A stretch of 64,000 bases of DNA from Beverwykella pulmonaria. Its lineage: Eukaryota > Ascomycota > Dothideomycetes > Pleosporales > Melanommataceae. The stretch covers positions 3,837,546-3,901,545 of the forward strand of contig BCHH01000002.1 of NCBI GenBank assembly GCA_001599595.1. Direction: 5' to 3'. Below are positions 52,552 to 64,000 of the stretch, piece by piece (the stretch's first letter is position 1; every line of letters starts with the position of its first letter). The notes under the pieces are model-generated. The model saw only the letters and a list, made by a program, of their open reading frames with translations, was not told the origin of the DNA and made no database searches. Position numbers and translations under genes: made by a program.

Positions 52552-52849
52552 AATGTAGGTAGGCGAGCAGGGTAGGTTGGAGACGGATGGACCGTGGTGT
52601 TGTGGTTTCCGCCGGAAAGATAGAAGAGCGGGAAAGTCACATAGGAATTAGCAGGCTTAGCATATTGACATCTCATTGGTCGCGATATCGCAACTCTCCC
52701 AACTGAAGCTCCACAAGAGAAATCGTTGTCCACATCCATGAAACAGAACAACAACTCACGGGCTCAATCTTCTTCCAAATCCCCATCTTCGGACCCAAGA
52801 GACAGCAACCCACCAAGTCCTGATCCCAGCCTCCGATTCACTCCCCCAA

Positions 52850-53449
52850 ATGGCGAACCCAATATCAGTCGCTGAAGCACAAGAAGCCACCCAAAACTAT
52901 ACCTTCCGCACCGCAACACTGGAGGACATACCCGCGCTGACCACCATGATCGAGACTTCCCTGCGCAGCCTTGGATCCTCACACTACACAAAACCTGAAC
53001 TGGACGGCTCAATAGGCTTCCTCTTTGGCCCCGACACTCTCCTCATCCACGACAGCACATACTTCATCCTGCATCCCGTGTCATCGCCTTCCACGATTTG
53101 TGCCTGCGGGGGCTGGTCTTTCCGACGGACTCTGTATGGCGCCGATACAGCACCGGGACGGATGCCGGAGAAGCGGGATCCGGAGACGGAGCGCGCGAGC
53201 ATCAGGGCGATTTTTACGCATCCTGAGTGGGCGAGACGCGGGCTGGGGACGATGATGATGCGGTATTGTGAGGGGAAGGCGAGGGGTGGTGGGTTTGAGA
53301 GGTTGGAGATGGGAGCTACGCTGAGTGGGGTTTCGCTCTATGAGAAGTGTGGGTATACAAGGAGTGGGAAGAATGATGTTGTGAGGTGTCCGAATGGGGA
53401 AGGGATTAGGATTGTGCATATGATCAAGGATTTGGAGACGAAGTCTTGA
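52850..53449 (+). CDS. GNAT-family N-acetyltransferase
   Basis: A single exon of 199 residues. It starts with YTFRTATLEDIPALTTMIE, the first strand and helix of GNAT enzymes. Motif A with the acetyl-CoA loop is seen as IRAIFTHPEWARRGLGTMMM near 120-140, followed by LEMGATLSGVSLYEKCGY (the motif B end strand and Tyr). The target amine is unknown. It begins about 300 bp after the FAD-oxidase stop on the same strand. Confidence 0.88.
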   Translation: MANPISVAEAQEATQNYTFRTATLEDIPALTTMIETSLRSLGSSHYTKPELDGSIGFLFGPDTLLIHDSTYFILHPVSSPSTICACGGWSFRRTLYGADTAPGRMPEKRDPETERASIRAIFTHPEWARRGLGTMMMRYCEGKARGGGFERLEMGATLSGVSLYEKCGYTRSGKNDVVRCPNGEGIRIVHMIKDLETKS

Positions 53450-54183
53450 GTGGTGCGTGGTTGAGTGTGCTGCGATTGATTCTGCGAAGACCACTGTATA
53501 GACTACCGGTGCTGTGATAATGGCTTGCCTTTCTAGCATATCCACTCCTTGGGCACAAAAAAAAGAACATTGCAGTGCTAGAAATGTCCATTCAACCTGC
53601 CATCAGACCATCTCAGGTGGGGGCTCGATTCCAGTCCCAGCCTCTCCACTGGTATTCCCTGCACGGGATACTCAGACCCTTACAATGAATCCACCTTCCA
53701 TCCATTGTTCAAATTGTAATTCGAAAACTCAGTAGTTCCATGCATGAAGGTATTGTATCGTCGTTGATCGAGAATGAATAGATTATCGTCGAAGAAGTGG
53801 TTGTACGTTGAGTTCTGTTGGCGACTAGTGTGAAGCGCACCTCAGTATTAGTTGTTTCGAAGTCTTACAGTGTCCGCGCCAACTCATGCTGAACGACGTA
53901 CAATTCACTAGCCATCTTGTAAGGATCTCCGCACGGATTCTACCTTACAATTGAAGACCTACGCACAAGCTTCGATCTTCCAGGTTCCTCGAGAGCATGA
54001 GGCCCGCGTCTTGCCGAACTCCTCCCATGCTTTTTGAACAACATGTAATAATCGGTAAATTGTAAGGTCCTGAGCTATCGATCATTTCCACCGAAGAAGG
54101 GTTCGTGTGTATTTTATGAATCAAGTTGTATTTCCCCGCGTACACTTGATGAGCAAAAAAATAGAAGAAGCGGAGTGAGACGC
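53450..54183. other. intergenic, no gene seen
   Basis: Holds the 3' end of the acetyltransferase gene. Only short frames occur, and no repeat or RNA gene was recognised. Confidence 0.55.
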
Positions 54184-54632
54184 TTAGAAGGCTGAGTATA
54201 GGGTTCTCAGGCTCAGGCTTATGTGTGCCATGAATCTATGGACATCAGTGCGAAAAGCAACAACTATAGCAAGTATCTCACCCAATTGGCTCCCTGCCCC
54301 CAAGACGTACGGCTTCCCGCTCGGACGCTTCCCGAAATGGGCAGGATATAAACGTCTGCCAATGTGATTATTCGACTCAACAATGACGAAGTTAGAAACG
54401 TTCGTATCATGTAGTGCTTTCTGGTAGGTTGTGAGTGACAACTATATTATGAGCTGTTGCAAATACTTATCCCTGCCATTATCCCTGCCACGCCAGCCCC
54501 GAGCACAGCGACTTTGGTCTTCCAGCAAGAATGGGAGTAGTAATTTGTTGATGCATATTGAGTGGGTACGTAGTAGACGGAGCCAATGATAATAGCAATG
54601 CCACGCAAGAAATACAAGTGTGTTGAGACCAT
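54184..54632 (-). pseudogene. N-terminal fragment of a flavin (polyamine-type) amine oxidase
   Basis: Minus-strand exon 54632-54467 gives a hydrophobic leader, then KVAVLGAGVAGIMAG, the dinucleotide-binding P-loop of amine oxidases. A 46-nt intron (54466-54421) leads to an exon reading ALHDTNVSNFVIVESNNHIG, then RLYPAHFGKRPSGKPYV. At the next expected block (GANWV) the bases are present but one nucleotide out of frame, and the frame then ends in unrelated residues. The substrate-binding domain and the rest of the roughly 500-residue family length are missing. This is therefore a truncated, frameshifted relic. The second Gly of the GGR motif is also changed (NHIGRR). Confidence 0.72.
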
Positions 54633-57600
54633 CGTAGTGATTGACAGTGCATATCTGGAGGAGCGGAGGATCGCTTGAGTCGTGAGATACTTACTTGCCT
54701 CAAGAGGTAAGGTTTAGTTCCTGCCCTTTTCGTGTTGGATCATGCTGCTCTGTAACTGCTCCTTCAATGGAACAAAGCCTGGAAACTACAGGGGGCGTGT
54801 CTCAAGGGCTGTTTTCGAGCAAAGGTGGAAGGAATACTTGGAAGGCCAAGATGATCAATTGTAGATGTATTGCAAGTTGCTGCATCGGCCTAGCAAGCGC
54901 CTCGCGAGTGGTTCTGAACAGGCATCTCTGGCGTAGCTGCTTGAATCGCATCAAGAAAAGAAGGTTTTCGTTTCGTATCTAACCAAAGGACAGAGCGGTG
55001 CTGTGCTCTCCATGGACGACTTGGCACTTACAGGAGAATGCTGCGAAGTGAATACCACTGATTCTTCTTCCTAGCAACTATAAGAAAATAGCGTAGCATG
55101 AAATAAGGCCTTATGTCTGGTAGCTAGATCTAGATCATCAGGCACATAGGTTCAGCAGTGGCCTCGCGGATGGAAACATGCTGTATGAAGCTAGAGCTGA
55201 GTGGTAAGTTCTGCAAAGCTTCTCAGACTATCCTTCGACCTCAACATTTATCACCGCGGGTGGAGTATCCTCAATTGCCCGCCTTCGCTAGAAGAGCATG
55301 CGAGCAAAATCTAACCCAGCAGGTTACTCTGCTTGTGTGCGACGCTCTGTCTACAGCGGTCTCCAACCCTCATTTACTTTTGTATTAGATGTTCGGGAAA
55401 CATCAGACTCGAATAATGCGTGGGGACATTGGAACATCTGTTGTATGGGTGGGGAGGGGTGTAATGCGCTGTGTTCGAGCACGAGAGGGAGGCAGGGCAC
55501 CGCATCGTACCGGACGATCGAGGAGGAGTGAGCTGCAGAGCTGTGAGAGGGACCAGTGGCGCTTCGATCGACTGTCTGTCTTTGTTAGGGATGAGCTGTA
55601 ATGCAGAACGGTCAATGCAGAACTGTCGCGACCTTCCAGCTGGCGCGCAACAGCTCATACGCGAGTGGCCTTGACGACAACCAGTTCAGGTTGTGAGACC
55701 TGCAAGGCTCATATGGGGGGCCATTGATAGACCAGCTGAAGTGTCAGAGCTGATAGGCAATAACCAGGCCTCGACGACAATACACGCAAGAGGTGAAGAT
55801 GAATGGCGACAGCAATGGGTGAGTGTGCGGGGTTAGTTTGCATCGAAGCTAGTAAACCGACCTTTCCTCTTTTGGATGTCACATAATTTTGTAGAGCCCG
55901 CTGTAGGGAGAGCCACTTTTAGGACTGACAAAGATTGAGGTGGTACGGCCAGTGACACAGAACGTTGGTCTAGTTTCAAATATAATATACTTTCATGTGC
56001 GTTAGGCCTCTTACGACAGCAGCTGGGTAAGACTGCTTCACTAAGCAACGGCCAATTTTGCATGAGACAAGAACATGCTGCAATTTCTGGATCTGCGGCT
56101 TTGGATTTACAAGAACAATACAAGGTTGCCCACTTCTCGTAGTGGACTCTGTTGGGTTGAGATCACGTGTATAACTGGGATGAGGTCTAGCGCGTTTCGA
56201 CAGGTACACAGGTTTTCCCCAGCTCCAAGGCCTCCTCCTCTTGAAACTCCACCCTCCACCTCAACCCAAACCTTATTGGTCATTGGATCTTATCTCTATA
56301 CCCGAATTCACGCTGCTGTGTACGCATTTCTGTCCCACCGCTGGCTAATTAACCCACCAGTCGTTGTGGTGCACTCGTTTGACGAGACACGCCCTCTACG
56401 CGACACCTCCTTGACTCAAGTACCCCAGAGTCTGTTACGAAAGAGCCCCGGAATATTCCACGGCCTGCAGCGGAGATCTGTAGCCATTTTTAACTGTTCA
56501 GGTTCCTGGAAGTTCAATTGCTGCGTTGCGGCACGCTGACTGCAGCTACACGATTACGGCCACATCACGCCAATAATTCACCTGGTAAAGAGAGGACCGC
56601 GCTTACCTCGGATTCGTGGGACTTCCGCTGCTGTTCGCAATGCTGGCTATATGAATATACGTGGCCGGCTTAACACCGGATTGCTGCCTTCTTCCAGAAC
56701 TCGAATTAAGGGCTCCTGATCCACTCACGAGAGCCTCAAACAGCGGACTTGGTCCTTTCATCCGATCGCCTTGGTAAGCGGAGCATTCTGGTTGAAGTTT
56801 GTGATAAAGTCGAAACACCCCCACCGGTTGAGAAACAAGAAAAGCATCTAAGGTAATTCCACGATCCTTGCATGAACCACGACATGGAAAACCTGTCGCT
56901 TTTATGGAGAACCACGTTCTAGTTGCTTAACGTCAAGATACGTGAAACTCTCCTCTGCCTCTGTCATTTCCACATCGAATTCGATCCACCTGGGCTCGGC
57001 TTCGCGCTGTAACAATCTCGCCATTGGATGTTAGACTTTAAGCGGCGCGAAAAGTCAACTGTGAGCAGGGATCGGCAGTATCAATATTACCAAAGTTGCG
57101 ATGCTTGCAGCCAGGCCTGTTCCTCCATACCCTGCTGGAATACGTGACAAGAAAGTTCGTTAGCATGCGCTTGCGAGATGATGCTGTTAACACCAACAGC
57201 CAAGCATTCTTTGGCGAGGCTTGCACGACACCCACTTCTTCCATCTCAAACCACGGTAATTTCCCAGCTCTATGGCAGGAGCGATACGAGCGGAACTTGC
57301 TCTCCAAAGTCCGTCACGTCAGGCGCAAATCTGCCTTATCTAAGTGTGGGCACTTCGGAAGGGAATTGATGAAGGAAAATGGATGGAATGAATTCATCCA
57401 CGACGCACTATAGAAAAAAGGTGGGGTTTACTCGGTCGACCACTGTAGCTACCTAGATATTATAGTGTGTCACCCGACCCACGTGAAAAGCATTGCTCAC
57501 TTGTTAACCGGGCTGATCATCCGTGCAGCCGTTGTCTGCTTTATTCGGTCCAGAGTGCTAAACAAATTGCGGGGGGACAAGGTCCGGCTGTCCGTGTGCC

Positions 57601-57725
57601 TGTCGATGGGCCAAGTGAACCAGGGTAAAGGTGGCGGCAGGAGTCGATGCCACTATTATATCAGATTGGCCCACCCACGATAGCGCGCGCCGTGGTTTGC
57701 GACACACTCACATCTCGTCGTCGAC
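54633..57725. other. 3.1-kb region without a supported gene
   Basis: Short frames only, on both strands. A 14-bp tandem pair is present at 55600-55627. The region around 57.1-57.4 kb has a 105-codon plus frame with no recognisable features. Confidence 0.5.
55600..55627. repeat. 14-bp tandem duplication
   Basis: aatgcagaacggtc is followed directly by aatgcagaactgtc, one mismatch. Confidence 0.7.
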
Positions 57726-59314
57726 ATGCCTACCTATCCGCTACAAACGACATGCCTTTCGGTGATATACTTCACCCCGGTGTTGAGCTCCATATTTGTG
57801 GCCCTGAGAATATACACAAGACGGAAACTGAATCTACGGCTTGGTTGGGGTGCGTGGACTGCGACCGCTGACCTGCGCATTCGCTGACCAGATTTGCAGA
57901 CGACTGGTTGATCATAGCTCCATTGCTGCTTTCAATAGCACTAATAGGGCCTTCCTACAAACGTCAGTGCTTCCAGTATTCGTCTATCATTGCAATATCT
58001 CACGACTTTCTAGATGTTAAGATGTGGCATGTTGGTGTGCACATCTACGATGTCCCGCCAAACGAGATAGAACCAAACTACGATGACTACTACGGAGTAC
58101 GCCCACCTATTACCGAACCGATCGAGTCAAGGTTGCTAATTGTCTACAGGTAGTCATGGCCTTCAACCTCATGAACATTCCAATTCTCCCGCTCGTCAAA
58201 GCTTCGATAATACTTCTGCTTCTCAGGGCTGGATCTGTCATCGAGTGGCTGAAGAAGGCTCTTTACGGCATTCTCATCTTCACAGTTGGAAGCGCATTGA
58301 TTCCTTGGTGTCTATACATATTCATCTGTCCACCACAAACTGGCAACACATGGAAGCCCAGGACATTTGGAGGGTTGAGGTGTATGGGACGGCATCGCAT
58401 GGGCGAAATGCTCATATGGGTCACTTGTGCCAACCTTCTCACCGACCTGCTCATTTTCCCAATCCCATTTATCATTGTTCGGAGGATGATGAGCGCACGA
58501 CTACGATCAAGAATGGTGGTGTTGGCCGTCTTCACCTCCAGCTTAGCGTGAGCATCCCGGATCACCAGTCTGCTTTAGCCATTTTTCTAACATTGTTTCT
58601 AGTGTCACAGCTATTGGCGCCGCCAAAATCTACCTATCGTATCGCGACCGCCTTTTCACGCTCTACAAGCCCGACTGGACCTACCCAATCGACTTCTGTA
58701 TCAACCACATCGAGAACAACGTCGCCATCATTGTAGCCAACATCCCCATCATGCGTGGTCTGGTCACCCGCTGGGTCTTCAACTTCAAAACGAAAGCAAC
58801 GCCGATCGAGCAGGACTTTCGGAGTGATTGGCAATGGAGTTCGTCAAACTCGTCCACACTTACAAGAGTCGCTCAAAGACATCGATTTACAAAGAAGATT
58901 CTACCATGTATCGAGCAAGATTTTTCATTCTCTTCAAGCCTCGGCGGCGGCTCGAAACACATCAGAGAACCCGAATACCCGCCCAAAATCGTCGCGGCGG
59001 ATTACCGAAAGGATCGCTCTTACAAGTCCCGCAAATCGCGCAGAAACAGTCTGGATAGGAGGTTCGAGTCGGCCGATAGCTGCGAGAAGGGGAACGCATT
59101 AGAGACAGTGAGGAGTATAGGGAGTTTGGGATCGGCACCAACGTTAGTGGAGAGTAGAGAAGTGAGGTGGAGGCTTTCTGATGGAAGTTTGATGTCGTCT
59201 TCTAGGAGAATGTCGAGCCCGACATTGAGTCCGATCACGCCGTTAAGTCCATGTGTGCTGAGGAGGATCGAGGATGAGGAGGATGATGATGATCAAATAT
59301 ACCCATATCCATGA
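57726..59314 (+). CDS. second rhodopsin-domain (PTH11-like) membrane protein
   Basis: Four exons (57726-57849, 57900-58096, 58150-58547, 58603-59314) give 476 residues. The first helix ends ALRIYTRRKLNLRLGW, and the splice creates the family signature GWDDWLIIAPLLL. Later blocks are MWHVGVHIYDVPP, NIPILPLVKASIILLLLR, CANLLTDLLIFPIPF, and NVAIIVANIPIMRGLV before a tail of about 190 residues. The tail is basic and Ser-rich, ending in an acidic run (EDEEDDDD). A candidate 51-nt intron at 57962-58012 (GTCAGT..TCTAG) is in frame either way, so the protein may be 459 or 476 residues. Probably a plasma-membrane receptor with unknown ligand. Confidence 0.85.
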
Positions 59315-61474
59315 ATGAATGATACCATAGCGAACGAAATCCAAATAATCTTAATCATGAGATGCTCAAACGCTTAGTTTTCCCCAACGTGAACCTGTGG
59401 CGTTTCTAAACCAATTACTGCGCTATTATAAATGCATTTTCCACAGCCCTATGAGACATTCTTTTACTTCACGCATTTCAAGCTCCCATCTTCAGCACCC
59501 ACGCATGCACTTCCCGCATTTTAGAGTAGCTACACCCCTTCCCCCCAGCATCAGCCATCCGCAAAATCCACATGGCAACACACGACACTCCCGCAATAAA
59601 CTCTGGGCACGGACCACGAAATGCTCAAAGCCGGCGCTGAGACCCACGGCCCAGCAATGTCGCATAGGCCCCGCCGCCAGGTTCTCCAAACTAGGGTGCT
59701 GAGTGCATTCTTGCGAGGAGCTGGCTCCTGCACAGAGGGACAAAATATCGAGGCTATGGCCCCAGGATGAGCTGATGACGCTAGATCATAGGTGGCGTAC
59801 ACGAGGATTTTGCATGAGGAGCTTAAACTGTGAGATAGCGCGCTGAGAATGTGAGCATGATGGACGAACTGTCTCGCCGGATGAATTGCAAGCTCCTTTT
59901 TATGAACAAGGAGACTCGAGATGAATATCTTTATTTCGAGTCATGGTATACGTCACGAAGAGTTTCTTCTAAACGGCGCGGACTCATTCTATAGCAAAAG
60001 TCCTGATAGCGATATCGCTATAGCACAGGGTCTTCAACAACACAATTTCGCTGTCGCCGAAGGGTAACAAGCGCAACCGGCAGCTAGCCACGATCGACCA
60101 AGATCCAGGTGCAGCGGTCAGCTGTCAGACCACAGGCTGGCCCGTTGAAAGGCTCTAGAGCTTCGCTTCTGCGTATGACATCGGACAGTGAGCGGCCCCA
60201 GATTCTCGTACCCGCTCGTGCTACCCGCTCGCAGGCAAACTTTCACTTTGTCGAACTCGGCAGCTTCAAACGGCTTCAAGCAGGGACGCCATGTTACAGC
60301 CCTGAAATCCCGCTCCAGCAATGTCGTATGATAGTTAGCTCGATTCCATTACCGTATGCTTCCTCTTGCCGTGCAATCGATGCGAATGTGATGAGGGGCA
60401 AATGGCTGGGTAGGATGGTAGGGTATGAGGCACGGCCTTGAATTTTTCCAGGGGCGTTGCTGCAAGCTGCCCCTCGGTTGATATGGATAAATTAATTCAC
60501 TGCACTCACCTAGGAATTTTAATTTATCCAAATGAATTTCCCCAGTCGACATGCGCCCCGTCGGCGCGGACAAAAACTGGGGAAAGAGACGGCGAGCTCG
60601 AATTTTTCCTCGGAGGAGGGAATCCGAAATATTGGTTGGTCATGCATGGGGCCTGGAGGAGAGGAGAATTGTGGCGGTATCGGTTATCGTACGTCTTGGA
60701 GGACGGGTCATGAGCTTTCCATAGTAGATATGCTATCAAGCTACGGAAGAGAATCCTAATCCAGTCGGGCTGCGAAGCTCCTACTCTGTCTGCAGTCCTC
60801 CAGCCCATCTCGTTACCGTTGACTGCCGTTGTGGAAACCCAGGTATCAAAGCCGAATTGAAACTCTCCGCCATGTTGCACGACTATCATCTCCACACGTC
60901 CTTCATTAAAGGCTCTTCTCCTCGCCACATCAAACCTCAAACCCCGCCACTGAAACGAAGGTAATGTGTGCTACGCCATAATTATCCCCCAGCCGAATTG
61001 GGCGCGATTGCCCAAGATGCAGGTAGAAGGAAAGAAAGCGACTATGATGACACGAACGCCGTCCAACAACGCCCAGTCCGGAGCCCAATCGTATTGATTT
61101 TCATCGAAAATAAAGAAACTGATAGGAACTAGGCAATTCATAACGTACATCCCATGTGCCTTTTGCCGGCTAGTGTAATTAGGAGAATGTGAAGAAAATA
61201 TTTTGTCGACAGAAAATCCTGCCCAGACACGTTGTGGGTTGGCGCAAGGATTGGCGGAACTGGTGTTACCGCGAGGTTTCGTGGCGTAGAATGGTGCGGT
61301 GTTAATGGCGCGGTGTTAATGGGTAAGGTATCCATGCATGAAAACGGGCGGTTGGTCGTATCACCTGACAGGCACCGATACTCCGGCCGAACAACAGGTG
61401 TGGGTGAAAAGGCGGGAAATTGAGATACATGGTGATCGTGAGTGGCTGGAAAGTCGTGACATGCAGCATGACTA
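59315..61474. other. intergenic, convergent 3' ends, no supported gene
   Basis: Between the receptor gene (+) and the GH45 gene (-). A 138-codon minus frame at 60524-60940 (MRFDVARRRAFNEG) has no recognised domain. A 12-bp inverted repeat lies at 60484-60530. Confidence 0.5.
60484..60530. repeat. 12-bp perfect inverted repeat with 23-nt loop
   Basis: tggataaattaa at 60484-60495 is the reverse complement of ttaatttatcca at 60519-60530. It is AT-rich and could be a terminator-like or cruciform structure, or the core of a tiny decayed element. Confidence 0.6.
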
Positions 61475-62401
61475 CTAGCGGTACACCGATAGCAGACTTG
61501 CTATGATCATGGAAAGAGTAGCGACGAGAGATGACGAAGCTGGTGATTTGGTGACTGTCGCAGAGGAGGTTGCATTGCTGTTGACCTCTTTGTCGTCGGT
61601 GCGGGTGCAGCCCGTCTTCTTGGTGAGCTCAGCCGGGCAGACTACACGTTTGAAATTCGCGCTGTGGAACGTTAGATACATATGTTCGGTTGCTGAAATG
61701 GGTGAGATATACGTTGGATATGAAGCATCTTGAAACCAGTCGAACCGCCATTGACAGCCTGCTTGTAATTGCTCAGGCAGGTTTTTGCAGTCGTTGATGG
61801 AGCTGACGCCTGCGTTGGTCGCCCCAAACACAGTTTGGTCGACGTTGAACTGACTGGCACAAGCGTCATGTGAGGTGGTATTCCCTCCAGGTACCTGCAG
61901 TTGCATTTAGCAGTGAGAACATATGCGTCCAGGACGGACGGGCCTTACTGCTAGAGAGAATCGATTGGCTGTGTTGATGTCGTAGGCAGTGTTGGATGCT
62001 TGAATGATCATGCTCTTGTTTCTGAGAGGATCACTGGTAAAATCCAACTGGTAGCAGGCGCAGCACCAGAAATCCTCGACATGACCTTTGATGTAGATGC
62101 CTGCGAATCCGTAAGAAAAGGTGTCGTTGACCGCCCACGGTTGTTGATCAGTGCACGCGTAGGCTTGACCGCCATTGCATCCAGTTCCAGCATTGACGTC
62201 TGTCAAAGGTTTGTCGTCTTTATCGCACGAGGTGACTGGCTTTGAGAGGGGACCTTTGCCATTCCAGGAACATGAGGGTTTACAGCAGTCCCAGAACCGC
62301 GTCGTTATGGCTTCCCCAGAGACTGCAACATCTGAACAACAGACAAAGACCACGAACAGGCCGAGAAGGGAGAGGATATTGCGAAGATAAGAGGGCATCA
62401 T
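61475..62401 (-). CDS. GH45 endo-1,4-beta-glucanase, probably GPI-anchored
   Basis: Three exons (62401-61949, 61894-61713, 61661-61475) give 273 residues. A signal peptide (LLGLFVVFVCCSDVAVSG) precedes the GH45 signature TRFWDCCKPSCSW with catalytic Asp38. Family blocks follow: QPWAVNDTFSYGFAG, DFWCCACYQLDFTS, and after the first splice VPGGNTTSHDACASQF with the second catalytic Asp (161), then GCQWRFDWFQDASYPT and CPAELTKKTGC. The second intron (61712-61662, 51 nt) is in frame; leaving it in would insert 17 odd residues before ANFKR. The Cys pattern is typical. There is no CBM1; instead a Ser/Thr linker and a hydrophobic end (SSLVATLSMIIASLLSVYR) look like a GPI signal. The enzyme cleaves cellulose or beta-1,4-glucan. 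Confidence 0.9.
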
Positions 62402-64000
62402 TGCGTGATAGGAAGTTTGATGCGAATTGTGTAAAGATCGAAGAGCATGATTTATTGGCAAGGAAATTCGCGTGGTGTTCAAATCTATTTGAACCGCGCT
62501 AGAAATGGAGGTGTGACATAAGGCCGGCCGCAAGGAGTAATTAATATGCTCCAACTATGATGGCCGAGGGCCCTCATTCAATTGCTGTGCTGAACCCAGT
62601 CCATCGCCACGCAGGGATCACCGGGGCTTGTGCCAAATAGGCGTGGGATTCGACGTTTTTGACAGGTCCAGGCCGCCGTGAGCATTGCCCGAGGTCGAAT
62701 TAAGCTATCGTCATCTGGTGATTTAAAGTCAACGCGCCACGCCGATATGCTGAGAACGCCTTCTCCGCAATCCTTCGCAGCGTAGCATTGGTCCCCGCAA
62801 TTCGGCAAAGCAGAGGGTGGGTACGCGCTTGGCTATGGGTAAAACTATTATCCCGTCTCCGGCCCCATTGTCTTGCTTCTGACCTCCTCTTTCTGGTCAA
62901 TATCCTTCAGCTTTCTTGTCCATGTTGCTTGCTGTCTCACGCGTCCAAATTTCGGCTAGTTCGTATTGGCCAAGCGACCTGCACCGCACCGCTTTTTCCC
63001 CGCTGCAGCAACAGTTCACACAGCAGTTCATGCTACACAAGCTAGGGGAAAGCTTGGAGCACGTGGGTGCGTGCGTGGTGAACTGTGCATTTCCAAGGAC
63101 CCGGCCATGTACTCCAGTCTGCTTTCGTACGATATCCCAGTCCTTCCCCGCGAACGAAACTGTCAGTCCAATGGCCCCATTGGTTTGCGGTATTTCTTAG
63201 AATAGGGGAGCGAAGTATTGGATCATGGAACCTTGACGTCTGGGAGAGGAACGGGTTGCGATATTACAAGTCCACGTATTTGTGAGCGTATCGTCGCAGC
63301 CTTTGCAATGCATTAACGATGCAAGATCGCGGGAATGCACAAGAGTTCACTCACATGCATTTCAATTCAGCCTTTATTGTACCAACAACCCAAACTGAGA
63401 CTTCACCCTCCAAAATCACAAACCTGCATACCTGCATACACCAACGAGAAGTGACCGAAGGCTACCTTCCGGTAGATGAGCTAGCTTCGAAGCGGCAAAA
63501 GTATTCGTACAGTGTTTTTCAAGAAGTTTGAATCTTGATTGTTCGTATCAGTATCACGAAAGAGAACATGCATTAAAAAACGATCAATGTCGACTGATTA
63601 TTTTCCGGGGACATGTCCTAAAATGTCAGTGCCAAATCATTTCACGGGACGCTTTGTATACGCCTGCGGTCTGAAAGACCTCATCTTCGGATCTCGGAAT
63701 CTCAGAGCCTCGAACGATCATCAGCAGGTGCAGTATGACAATTGTTGAGTTGTTGTAAACCTAGGTATATGTCAGCTGCTCTATCACATATAGCTGGAGG
63801 TTATAGAGCGAAACCTAATAGGCGCATGAATCTGCGGGGCGTGCATGGCTCATGTATGGATGACAGATTTGCGTAGGGATCCCATCACATGAGATGGTAC
63901 CGGTCAGAGTTCTTTAGGAGAATTCGTTTTGCGTGCCACGTTGTATTTCGATATATGGGGAAAAAGAAGCAAACTCAAGTCCCGAAGCGGAAAGACAATA
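62402..64000. other. right-end region without a supported gene
   Basis: Upstream of the GH45 gene. Only short frames occur on both strands; no RNA gene, repeat or partial conserved protein was recognised up to the window end. Confidence 0.5.

Noticed and set aside
49333..53449. Secondary-metabolite biosynthetic gene cluster
   Set aside because: No PKS, NRPS, terpene synthase, transporter or pathway regulator is present; only a looser catabolic grouping can be suggested.
59492..59743. 83-codon Cys-rich minus-strand ORF as a possible effector
   Set aside because: It has nine Cys but no signal peptide, and overlapping frames on the same DNA are equally open.
60524..60940. 138-codon minus-strand ORF
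   Set aside because: No recognised domain, ordinary length for chance in this window, and it lies between two convergent 3' ends.

Overview
This window is nuclear DNA of a filamentous ascomycete (Pezizomycotina). The evidence is direct: most genes carry introns of about 50-80 nt with GT..AG ends and CTAAC-like branch points, arginine biosynthesis uses the fused mitochondrial ARG5,6 precursor, and PTH11/rhodopsin-like receptors, GH92, GH76 and GH45 enzymes and a plant-PR-like NTF2-fold protein are present. A dothideomycete is plausible from the gene styles, but that placement is inference.

Layout. 1-6.2 kb is gene-poor: the start of one gene leaving the left edge, a rhodopsin-like membrane protein (2786-4035, -), an inverted-repeat element and a duplicated degenerate segment. 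At 6.2-6.7 kb a single-pass membrane protein is cut by a 21-nt C run and a 10-N assembly gap. A pathogen-related-protein homologue sits at 8.1-9.2 kb. 9.2-13.9 kb holds no convincing gene but carries a large imperfect palindrome. From 14.7 to 49 kb the window is mostly conserved housekeeping genes: a PHO85-type cyclin; the head-to-head pair YIF1/SRP101; a very large F-box plus UBA protein; a DUF1115 protein head-to-head with a mitochondrial Mg2+ channel (MRS2/LPE10); ARG5,6; the exocytic v-SNARE SNC1; a GPI-anchored GH76 mannosidase (DFG5/DCW1 type); ADE4; and a secreted GH92 alpha-mannosidase. 49-54.7 kb is more accessory: a dienelactone hydrolase, a BBE-like FAD oxidase, a GNAT acetyltransferase and a decayed flavin amine oxidase. 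57.7-62.4 kb has a second rhodopsin-like receptor and a GH45 endoglucanase. The rest is intergenic.

Functional themes. Secretion and the cell surface dominate: YIF1 and SRP101 act at the ER and ER-Golgi step, SNC1 in exocytosis, and DFG5/DCW1, GH92 and GH45 on wall or secreted glycans. Arginine and purine synthesis enzymes (ARG5,6 and ADE4) lie 5 kb apart but are separated by other genes.

I did not find a clear, previously undescribed system. The best leads are the BBE-like oxidase with Cys at the canonical covalent-His position next to other small-molecule enzymes, the two compact bidirectional promoters, the cyclin leader with an upstream ORF and a leader intron, the probable GPI-anchored GH45 enzyme, and the non-coding inverted-repeat elements. 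All homology calls come from reading motifs by eye; no search was run.
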